From a virus, in the IMG/VR virus record IMGVR_UViG_3300042882_001412, positions 1 through 25,114 of that record: DNA of 25,114 bases. The stretch is one strand, 5' to 3'. The notes beneath the pieces are model-generated. The model searched no databases and was not told where the DNA came from. It saw nothing but the letters and a program-made list of their open reading frames with translations. Every line of letters begins with the position of its first letter. Positions within the stretch are counted from its first letter, which is position 1. A program made the translations under genes and the position numbers. Positions 1 to 5,686 of this stretch are shown here, piece by piece.

Positions 1-272
1 TTAGCAATTATAATATAGCTGCTAATTATCATCAGGACAATAGAAATCTCAAGAACACTGTAAATGTTATTTACTCAAAAAAAGAAAATGCCAGTGGTGG
101 AAATCTTCATGTGCCAGACTATGATTTGGTTTTTGATAGTGTTGACGGATCAATGATCTGTTATCCGGCATGGGCAAACTTACACGGAGTTACACCTATT
201 TTACCCACAAAGAAAGGTGGATACAGGAATGGTATTGTTTTTTATCCATTAGGAGGTTTGCACAAAGAATAG
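1..272 (+). CDS. 2OG-Fe(II) dioxygenase, TET/JBP-like, C-terminal part
   Basis: An open frame runs in from the left edge (first full codon at base 3) to TAG at 270-272, giving 89 residues without a start. Seen directly: HQDNRN at codons 10-15 gives the HxDxxN first metal motif. It is followed by GGNLHVPDY and then LHGVTPI, whose His would be the third iron ligand. GYRNGIVFY lies about 15 residues later and supplies the Arg expected to bind 2-oxoglutarate. Order and spacing fit the double-stranded beta-helix core of 2-oxoglutarate/Fe(II) dioxygenases and resemble the TET/JBP branch, which hydroxylates 5-methylpyrimidines in DNA. The 7-deazaguanine genes downstream on the same strand make a base-modifying role plausible, but the substrate is inferred. 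A different 2OG dioxygenase subfamily is the main alternative. Confidence 0.66.
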   Translation, partial: SNYNIAANYHQDNRNLKNTVNVIYSKKENASGGNLHVPDYDLVFDSVDGSMICYPAWANLHGVTPILPTKKGGYRNGIVFYPLGGLHKE

Positions 273-348
273 ATAAAAACATATGAATACTACGATTTTG
301 TTGCATATTGAGGTTAACATAATCATAAACCCTTCTACAACTTAAAAT

Positions 349-996
349 ATGAGTAAGCCTAAAATTACTGAGACAGGTATCAGCAAGTTGACGCTATCTA
401 TTCACGAAACATTTCAACAAACGATTCAAGGTGAAGGGTTTTGGTCTGGGACTCCGTGCGATTTCATCCGATTACACGGGTGTCCGGTGGGGTGTTGGTT
501 TTGTGATACTGGGTATAGTTCACAAGAAACAGTTAAGCCTCCATCAAAAACTTTTAAAACTCTCGACAATTTACTCAGGGAGTTAAAATCTGAGCATATT
601 GTGATATCAGGCGGGGAACCTTTTATCCATAAAGAGTTGCCCGAATTGGTTGATGCTCTTAATGATGCTGATAAATTTGTTGCGATTGAGACATCAGGGA
701 GTTTTTTTCAACCCGTTAAAGACACCTGGATAACCCTTTCCCCAAAAGAACATCTAAATGATCGTTACCCCGTTTTAGACGAGCTATGGGGACTCGCTAA
801 CGAAATAAAATTAATTATCTCCACAGGGCAGGAGATTGATTTTTACAAGAAAAAGTTAGATGCGTTAAATATTCCTATCTACTTACAGCCGGAATGGAAT
901 GGCATAAATAAAACCCTTCCTTTAACAATTGAATTAGTGATAGAATATAAGTATAGACTTTCTTTGCAAACTCACAAATTAATAGGGGTTCAATAA
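349..996 (+). CDS. queE: 7-carboxy-7-deazaguanine synthase (radical SAM)
   Basis: This 215-aa protein is a radical SAM enzyme that contracts 6-carboxy-tetrahydropterin to 7-carboxy-7-deazaguanine, the third step to preQ0. The QueE signature is clear: TIQGEGFWSGTPCDFIRL (residues 25-42), then HGCPVGCWFCDTG, where C45, C49 and C52 form the CX3CX2C iron-sulfur motif. VISGGEP (85-91) is the SAM-contact GGE motif. Length is normal for the family. The start at 349 lacks a strong Shine-Dalgarno. The 76 bases upstream hold only a poor promoter candidate (TTGCAT at 301-306 with weak -10 hexamers). The stop overlaps the queD start by one base (TAATG), so the two are probably translationally coupled. 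Confidence 0.95.
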   Translation: MSKPKITETGISKLTLSIHETFQQTIQGEGFWSGTPCDFIRLHGCPVGCWFCDTGYSSQETVKPPSKTFKTLDNLLRELKSEHIVISGGEPFIHKELPELVDALNDADKFVAIETSGSFFQPVKDTWITLSPKEHLNDRYPVLDELWGLANEIKLIISTGQEIDFYKKKLDALNIPIYLQPEWNGINKTLPLTIELVIEYKYRLSLQTHKLIGVQ

Positions 997-1406
997 TGTG
1001 GACACTGGTTAAGAAATTCACCTTTGAAGCGGCACACCAACTAACTAAACATCAAGGCAAATGCTCAAGACTTCATGGACATAGTTGGGTTGGATATGTT
1101 TATGTTTCAGGTGATAACCTAAAACAATCAGGTAGTGAAGCGGGGATGGTGATGGATTATGGCGAAATTAAAAAAGTTATCAATCTTTTGGTCGATAATT
1201 ATTTAGACCACCATTTTTTAAATGATACGACAAAACTAGAAAACCCTACCAGTGAAGAAATAGCGAGATGGATTTATGATCGAATCAAGCTCAAGCTCCC
1301 AGGACTTACAGCAATCAGAATCGATGAAACTTGCACAAGTCAATGCTTCTACTCTGAACTCAGTGATTTCTCTAGTAGAATCCGCAATGGTGACATTATG
1401 GGGTGA
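996..1406 (+). CDS. queD: 6-carboxy-5,6,7,8-tetrahydropterin synthase
   Basis: QueD (136 aa) turns 7,8-dihydroneopterin triphosphate into 6-carboxy-tetrahydropterin, the substrate of QueE. Visible family residues: zinc ligands H14 (FEAAH), H28 and H30 (RLHGHS), catalytic C23 (GKCSRLHGH), the DH pair at 71-72 (LDHHFLN), and ETCTSQCFY at 111-119 with the C-terminal catalytic Glu. Homology to QueD should end near residue 120. The last 16 residues (ELSDFSS...) are an extra tail encoded where folE begins in another frame. The gene overlaps queE by 1 base and folE by 83 bases or more, as expected for a compact polycistronic unit. Confidence 0.94.
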   Translation: MWTLVKKFTFEAAHQLTKHQGKCSRLHGHSWVGYVYVSGDNLKQSGSEAGMVMDYGEIKKVINLLVDNYLDHHFLNDTTKLENPTSEEIARWIYDRIKLKLPGLTAIRIDETCTSQCFYSELSDFSSRIRNGDIMG

Positions 1407-1899
1407 ACTACCAGAAGGAATGAAAGAGACACCTTCTAGGGTTGTTAAATACTGGGTAGAGATGTCTCAAGGTATAGGCGTTGATCCTTCCGAGTCTTTG
1501 AGTAAAGTTTTTGATTGTGGATATGACCAGGTAGTGATTGAAAAGGGTATTCCTTTCACTTCATTATGTGAACATCACCTATTACCCTTTTACGGTGTTG
1601 CTCATATTGGCTATATTCCTAATCAAAAAGTTGTAGGGTTATCAAAACTCCCAAGGGTTTTAGAGGTGTTGGCAACACAACCCCAAATTCAAGAAAGATT
1701 AACTGAACAGATGGGCGATTTGATTTTTGATAAGTTGAGTTGTAAAGGTGTTGTAGTAATTTTAGAAGCGGAACATAATTGTATGAGTTGTAGGGGAGTT
1801 AAAAAGCATGGGGTGAAAACTATCACCAGTTGTTTAAGAGGTGTTTTTATGACTGATTCCGCAGCCAGGGCAGAAGTTTTAAACCTGATTAAAGGATGA
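1324..1899 (+). CDS. folE: GTP cyclohydrolase I (type IA)
   Basis: FolE converts GTP to 7,8-dihydroneopterin triphosphate, the entry step to both folate and preQ0. With the start at 1324 it is 191 aa. Zinc ligands are C82 and H85 in FTSLCEHHLLPFYG, plus C153 in EAEHNCMSCRGV. KLPRVLEVLATQPQIQERL is the usual substrate-pocket helix. MKETPSRV (33-40) matches the N-terminal TPxRV motif. The frame stays open back to an ATG at 1276; 1324 is preferred because the N-terminal helix is then complete, but neither start has a clear Shine-Dalgarno and an ATG at 1387 would truncate the helix. A mobile genome carrying its own folE can raise flux from GTP instead of relying on the host enzyme. Confidence 0.92.
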   Translation: MKLAQVNASTLNSVISLVESAMVTLWGELPEGMKETPSRVVKYWVEMSQGIGVDPSESLSKVFDCGYDQVVIEKGIPFTSLCEHHLLPFYGVAHIGYIPNQKVVGLSKLPRVLEVLATQPQIQERLTEQMGDLIFDKLSCKGVVVILEAEHNCMSCRGVKKHGVKTITSCLRGVFMTDSAARAEVLNLIKG

Positions 1900-1935
1900 C
1901 ATGAGAATACATTTGATTATTCCTATTAAGGGGGG

Positions 1936-2091
1936 ATGCAAGTTGACTTTGCATCAAATGTTTTATTAGAACAGGAGTACACCAATAATTTATTCTCTTT
2001 TGCTTATCAAGAGTACGAAAAATATCAGCATCAGTATTGGAATGGATTAATTAATCGCGTCAACAGTACAAGGAATGAAAACAATGGCTGA
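1936..2091 (+). CDS. 51-aa protein resembling the DpdA N-terminal extension
   Basis: A short frame starts with ATG at 1936 directly after a G-rich Shine-Dalgarno-like run and ends at TGA 2089-2091, overlapping the preferred queC start (2084) by 8 bases. Its middle, LFSFAYQEYEKYQHQYWN, aligns without gaps to LFSYAYQNHESQWSDSWN in the N-terminal extension of the DpdA encoded 0.7 kb downstream. About 12 identities fall in 33 residues. The DNA is clearly diverged, so this is an old duplication or a shared small domain. The inverted repeat GATGCAA/TTGCATC (1935-1941/1949-1955) covers the ATG and could limit its translation. It may be a real small protein coupled to queC, or a remnant of a second copy of the N-domain. 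Confidence 0.5.
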   Translation: MQVDFASNVLLEQEYTNNLFSFAYQEYEKYQHQYWNGLINRVNSTRNENNG

Positions 2092-2794
2092 TAAATGTTT
2101 GGTAATTTTAAGCGGCGGTCAAGATAGTACGACTTGCTTGGCGATCGCAAAAAGTAAATTCAAAGAAGTTCACGCAGTAACTTTTAATTATGGTCAACGG
2201 CATTTAACCGAAATTGAGAGCGCGATCAAAATAGCTGAAAAGTTAAACTTAGCTTCCCATGAAATTATCGATCTAGGTCAGGGGATTTTAAAAGGTAGCT
2301 CCCCACTGGTCAGCAACAACGAATTGGGAGTTTATAAGAATGTTGATGAATTACCTGGCGGGGTAGAACCAACTTTTGTTTATAGCAGGAATATTTTATT
2401 TTTAACTATTGCATCTAATCGCGCCGCCGTTATGGGTATTAATGATATCTTTATCGGTGTCTGTGAAGCTGATTATGCGGGTTATTTTGATTGCAGACTA
2501 GATTTTATCAATGTCATGTCGAAAGCGTTAGGAGAGGGTGTTTATGGTTCGCCCGATGCTTTTAAAATTCATACTCCGTTAATGAGCTTAACTAAAGCCG
2601 AATCGGTATTATTAGCTAAGGATTTATTGGGTGATGATTTTGATTCAGTGATGGAATTAACCCATACTTGTTATGCGGGTGTTAAGGGCGGATGTGGTAA
2701 ATGTCACGCTTGTTTGATTCGTGACAGAGGTTTTCAAGAGGCGGGAATAGTTGACCCAATATGGAAGTTTAGAAATGTATCTGTATTTAGTTGA
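2084..2794 (+). CDS. queC: 7-cyano-7-deazaguanine (preQ0) synthase
   Basis: QueC uses ATP and ammonia to turn 7-carboxy-7-deazaguanine into preQ0. The protein is 236 aa with this start. SGGQDSTT (10-17) is the PP-loop ATP-pyrophosphatase motif. The C-terminal zinc site is C196, C204, C207 and C210 (TCYAG...GGCGKCHAC). RNILFLTIASNRA and EADYAGYFDCR are standard QueC blocks. The ATG at 2084 is preferred to the in-frame ATG at 2075 because AAGGA lies about 9 bases upstream of 2084 but abuts 2075. There is no fused glutamine amidotransferase domain (Gat-QueC), so the product should be preQ0 and not an archaeosine-type base. It overlaps the dpdA start by 20 bases. Confidence 0.95.
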   Translation: MADKCLVILSGGQDSTTCLAIAKSKFKEVHAVTFNYGQRHLTEIESAIKIAEKLNLASHEIIDLGQGILKGSSPLVSNNELGVYKNVDELPGGVEPTFVYSRNILFLTIASNRAAVMGINDIFIGVCEADYAGYFDCRLDFINVMSKALGEGVYGSPDAFKIHTPLMSLTKAESVLLAKDLLGDDFDSVMELTHTCYAGVKGGCGKCHACLIRDRGFQEAGIVDPIWKFRNVSVFS

Positions 2795-3887
2795 TCACTC
2801 ATCCGAACGCGGACAACGCAAAGTTCTTACTGAGGAGAGATATATAAGCTATTTGCAATCCTACGCATTCGTTGGACAAGCGGGTTTTATTGACACTCAA
2901 AAATATTGGGAGGAGTTATTGAGGATTCATTTAGCTGATACAACAGCAAAACTAAATGGTGACGTTAACATAAAAGAAGTTTTAGTTGATGAAAACAAAC
3001 CAGAACATCTGTTTAGTTATGCCTACCAAAACCACGAATCTCAATGGTCTGATTCTTGGAATCAGACCATTGAGAAAAACAAGAATATGAATATACATTT
3101 AGCGGGTCATTCTGTTAACGTTGACATGGACAAAGTGGTGAAGCCTTTACATGAAAACCATTTAACAACATTTGCAGACCAGAAAGAAGTTAAAGATACT
3201 TTGTCCATTTTGGACAAAGTATCTGACTTAAGACCTAGAGTAATAATTGACTCAGGAGCATTTACAGCTTTTACAACTGGGAAAATAATTAATCCTAAAG
3301 ATTATGCTACATGGTCTTTAGACTTTCAGAAGCGATGGGAGCATAAAATGAAATCTCTAAGTTTTATGAACCTGGACGTTATTGGTAATCAAGATGATAG
3401 CTGGAAAAATCAATCAATACTTGAATCGTTAGGAATGAAACCGATTCCTATTATTACTTTTGGATGTGATAAAAAGCATTTAATTAGAGCATTAGATAAC
3501 TATGATTATATAGCTTTAGGCGGTTTAGTTCCCCATAGTAGGAATAAAATCAAACTTCAAAAATGGTTAGATTATTGTTTCAACATAATCATGGGAAGAT
3601 ATAAAGAAACGGGTGTTATGTCAAGGATTCATTTACTCGGTATAACAACTGATTGGGTACTGAAAAGATATCCCTGCTATAGTTCAGATTCGTCATCATG
3701 GGTTGCTTGTTTAAGGTTTGGCGGCGGTGCTGCTGCGGGTTTAGATAAAATACCCAGATATAAAGAATCAGATGCCGCGTTATCAGCAACAATTCACACT
3801 TTACGATCAGAGGTAGTAAAATATAAAAAGATGGAAACTGAAGCAACAAATTTATGGAAATCAAGGGGAATAATCTGGGATGACTAA
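2775..3887 (+). CDS. dpdA: DpdA-type 7-deazaguanine DNA transglycosylase with N-terminal extension
   Basis: This 370-aa protein is related to tRNA-guanine transglycosylase. DpdA proteins swap guanine in DNA for preQ0 or a derivative. Visible blocks: MNIHLAGHS (105-113, the apparent start of the core), VIIDSGAFTAFTTG (156-169, counterpart of the TGT DSGGFQ motif), MNLDVIGNQDD (198-208), YIALGGLV (245-252), LLGITTDW (287-294) and CYSSDSSSW (301-309), with the candidate catalytic Asp. The frame also opens with TTG at 2751. ATG 2775 is chosen for its GGAAG Shine-Dalgarno. The first ~104 residues are not part of the TGT-like core and resemble the 51-aa ORF at 1936. Two perfect short-loop inverted repeats lie in the gene (3039-3075, 3194-3224). 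It overlaps parB by 8 bases. Confidence 0.88.
   Translation: MYLYLVDHSSERGQRKVLTEERYISYLQSYAFVGQAGFIDTQKYWEELLRIHLADTTAKLNGDVNIKEVLVDENKPEHLFSYAYQNHESQWSDSWNQTIEKNKNMNIHLAGHSVNVDMDKVVKPLHENHLTTFADQKEVKDTLSILDKVSDLRPRVIIDSGAFTAFTTGKIINPKDYATWSLDFQKRWEHKMKSLSFMNLDVIGNQDDSWKNQSILESLGMKPIPIITFGCDKKHLIRALDNYDYIALGGLVPHSRNKIKLQKWLDYCFNIIMGRYKETGVMSRIHLLGITTDWVLKRYPCYSSDSSSWVACLRFGGGAAAGLDKIPRYKESDAALSATIHTLRSEVVKYKKMETEATNLWKSRGIIWDD
3039..3075. repeat. 17-bp perfect inverted repeat, 3-nt loop, inside dpdA
   Basis: Arms 3039-3055 and 3059-3075 are perfect reverse complements (TCTCAATGGTCTGATTC on the left) separated by TTG. It encodes ESQWSDSWNQTIE at the end of the DpdA N-terminal extension, 11 bases before an in-frame ATG (3087) where the conserved core begins. 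A stem this long with a minimal loop is unusual in coding DNA. It could be an mRNA structure that slows ribosomes between two domains, or the scar of a snap-back replication event. Confidence 0.85.
3194..3224. repeat. 14-bp perfect inverted repeat, 3-nt loop, inside dpdA
   Basis: Arms 3194-3207 (AGATACTTTGTCCA) and 3211-3224 are perfect complements around TTT. It encodes KDTLSILDKVSD, a linker just before the RPRVIIDSGAF catalytic block. It has the same design as the repeat at 3039-3075 (long perfect arms, 3-nt loop) but a different sequence. Confidence 0.85.
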
Positions 3888-4554
3888 TTATAAAGTTGAG
3901 CGTGGGGTTTTGGTTGATAGTATTGATATTGAACCTAACCCGTGGAACCCCAACAAAACATCTGAACGTCAGCAAGAGGCGATCACAGAATCATTAAATG
4001 CCTACGGTCAAATCATAGAATTACTGGTTAGACCGCATCCAGAAAAAAAGGGTAAATATCAAGTTATTGACGGGGAACATCGTTTAATCTCATTGAGCAA
4101 CAAAGAGCAAAAAATCTTTGTTAATATTATTTACGACTTACCCGATGTCGAAGCAAAGAAATTAACCATTATCCTCAATGAAACCAGGGGTGATGCTGAT
4201 AAAATCGAACTTGCTAAACTATTGGAAGATATAAATAATGATTTAGGGATTGAAACGATCATAGGGTTGCCATACAGTTCTAATGAATTGGATGAGTTAA
4301 TAAAATTAGCTGATATTGATTGGGATAATTTTGCTAAGGGTGATGATGGTGACGAATTTGATGAAAATGATCCTACGACTGAATCATCGGAATGGATTAC
4401 TGTAGTTGTTAAAATCCCTTCTGATGCGATGGAGAGAATACAAGATGTGTACAACATCGTAAAAGATGAAAGGGGTACTTTACACAAAGATAAAGCGATT
4501 GCATGGGGACAGGTTTTGGAGTCTATGTCTGCTGATTACTTAGCTGGAAAATAG
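3880..4554 (+). CDS. ParB/Srx-fold domain protein coupled to dpdA
   Basis: This 224-aa protein has an N-terminal ParB-like domain: IEPNPWNPN (17-25), an AITESLNAYGQI helix (34-45), LLVRP (48-52) and QVIDGEHRLIS (61-71), which matches the GxxR nucleotide-binding box of the ParB/Srx superfamily. The C-terminal third is acidic (GDDGDEFDENDP) and lacks the ParB HTH and dimerisation domains seen in partition proteins. No parA is nearby. It starts inside the last codons of dpdA (ATGACTAA, 8-base overlap) with AGGGGA upstream, so the two proteins are probably made together. Related ParB/DndB-like proteins occur in some DNA-modification systems. A role in guiding or regulating DpdA is inferred; a partition or nuclease function cannot be excluded. 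Confidence 0.72.
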   Translation: MTNYKVERGVLVDSIDIEPNPWNPNKTSERQQEAITESLNAYGQIIELLVRPHPEKKGKYQVIDGEHRLISLSNKEQKIFVNIIYDLPDVEAKKLTIILNETRGDADKIELAKLLEDINNDLGIETIIGLPYSSNELDELIKLADIDWDNFAKGDDGDEFDENDPTTESSEWITVVVKIPSDAMERIQDVYNIVKDERGTLHKDKAIAWGQVLESMSADYLAGK

Positions 4555-4608
4555 GAATAATTGAACCTAAATTAATCGGGAGATTGCCAGACTAATTAAT
4601 ATTAATTG

Positions 4609-4662
4609 TGGTACAATAGTTAATAGAAATCGCCCTTCGCGGTACGTCAAATACCCAAGGGC
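4609..4662 (+). promoter_or_regulatory. Extended -10 promoter and leader hairpin of the antirepressor gene
   Basis: TGGTACAAT at 4609-4617 is an extended -10 element without a good -35. The palindrome ATTAATATTAAT sits just upstream, around 4596-4607, and could be an operator. A start near 4624 would give a leader with a 6-bp hairpin (GCCCTT 4632-4637 with AAGGGC 4657-4662), followed by AGGA before the ATG at 4688. Confidence 0.5.
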
Positions 4663-4687
4663 TGTAAACCTAACTAACAGGATCACA

Positions 4688-4957
4688 ATGAATAACTTTA
4701 ACAAAGAACTGGCTTTAAGTTTACTCGGATCTGGTAAAGAATACCCCGTTGATTTTGAAGACGCTTGGCAATGGTTGGGATATTCGAGTAAACAGGCTGC
4801 CAAAAAGAAGCTAACCCGCAACTTTGAACAAGAGGAAGACTATTTATCCGAATGGATGAAAACCCCAGATGGCGGTCGTCCTAGCGAATCCATCTATCTC
4901 ACCGTCGATTGTTTCAAGGCATTAGGGATTGATTGTTTTAATGTGTTATACTATTAA
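4688..4957 (+). pseudogene. Antirepressor, N-terminal fragment (gene split by insertion)
   Basis: Residues 1-81 form the N-terminal half of a phage antirepressor of the AntA-like type common in cyanobacterial elements: YPVDFEDAWQWLGYSSKQAA, then EEDYLSEW, GGRPSESIYLTVDCFKALGI. After codon 81 (base 4930) the frame runs into foreign sequence (DCFNVLYY) and stops at 4957. The matching remainder, MSGTEQGKKTRQYFL, resumes at 5689. Removing 4931-5688 (758 bases) would restore an in-frame protein of about 255 aa. The fragment may be inactive, may act as a split protein with the downstream piece, or may be rejoined if the insertion is spliced from RNA. AGGA lies 6 bases before the ATG. Confidence 0.75.
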
Positions 4958-4964
4958 AACAATC
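4931..4964 (+). repeat. 12-bp perfect hairpin at the left edge of the insertion
   Basis: GATTGTTTTAAT (4931-4942) and ATTAAAACAATC (4953-4964) are perfect complements with a 10-nt loop. The hairpin contains the stop codon of the truncated N-terminal antirepressor fragment and lies 20 bases before the endonuclease ATG. No U-run follows, so it is not a standard terminator. Hairpins upstream of homing-endonuclease genes often restrict their translation; that role is inferred. Confidence 0.8.
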
Positions 4965-4984
4965 ACACAACACTTTAACAATAA

Positions 4985-5686
4985 ATGAACATCGAAATAT
5001 CTTCTGTTACGCCCCATCTAATTGAAGATTTAGCTAAGACAGGAATTTATTCTATTACACAAAAGAGTACGGGAAGAAAATATATAGGGAGTACATCGGA
5101 AAATTTTTACCAAAGATGGAGGCGACATTTAAGCGAACTAAAAAAAGGTAATCACCATAGCCAGTTTTTGCAACGAACCTGGGATAAATATGGCTCCGAT
5201 GATTTTGTATTTGAGATTATTGAATTTCACGACGTACTATCTGTTTTAGATAATTTATCTTTATTGAATTTAGAACAGTCTTATTTGGATAAATTAACTC
5301 CAGAGTTCAATATTTCACCTTCTGCACATAGTAGAAAAGGGGTGAAAGTATCGGAAGAAACCCGCACTAGAATCAAAGAAGCAAGAAAATATCAAGTAAT
5401 GAAACCCGTTAAAGAAGAAACAAAGAAAAGAATTTCAGAATCAAATAAAGGAAAACATGAGGCAAGTATTGAAACTAGAAGAAAAATGGCTGAAGCAAAA
5501 AGAGGATTACCACTTAGGGCTATAAATACTTATGTCTTAACATCTCCACTTGGTGTTGATATCACGGTAAATAACCTAAAAGATTTTTGTCGAGAAAATA
5601 ATCTGAATTATCAAAACCTTTTTCATGTTATAAGAGGGAATAGAAAATCTTCTCAGGGATGGAAAATAGTCAAGATAAATCCCTAG
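4985..5686 (+). CDS. GIY-YIG homing endonuclease with NUMOD3 and C-terminal DNA-binding modules
   Basis: This 233-aa protein opens with a GIY-YIG nuclease domain: G20-I21-Y22, Y33-I34-G35, R44/R47 and H48, and Glu97 in LLNLEQSYL as the metal-binding residue. Residues ~110-175 contain two NUMOD3-like stretches (SRKGVKVSEETRTRIKEAR; GKHEASIETRRKMAEAKRG). The end (DITVNNLKDFCRENNLNYQN... GWKIV) looks like a NUMOD1/IENR1-type helix-turn-helix that contacts DNA. It appears complete and likely active, cutting uninterrupted antirepressor alleles to spread itself. There is no clear Shine-Dalgarno. It ends two bases before the antirepressor sequence resumes. Confidence 0.9.
   Translation: MNIEISSVTPHLIEDLAKTGIYSITQKSTGRKYIGSTSENFYQRWRRHLSELKKGNHHSQFLQRTWDKYGSDDFVFEIIEFHDVLSVLDNLSLLNLEQSYLDKLTPEFNISPSAHSRKGVKVSEETRTRIKEARKYQVMKPVKEETKKRISESNKGKHEASIETRRKMAEAKRGLPLRAINTYVLTSPLGVDITVNNLKDFCRENNLNYQNLFHVIRGNRKSSQGWKIVKINP

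Noticed and set aside
3616-3975. Minus-strand open frame of about 119 codons across the end of dpdA
   Set aside because: It is antisense to two well-supported genes (dpdA and parB) and has low-complexity hydrophobic content without a ribosome site.
3880-4554. Plasmid partition ParB
   Set aside because: There is no ParA gene beside it and no central HTH, and it is coupled to dpdA.
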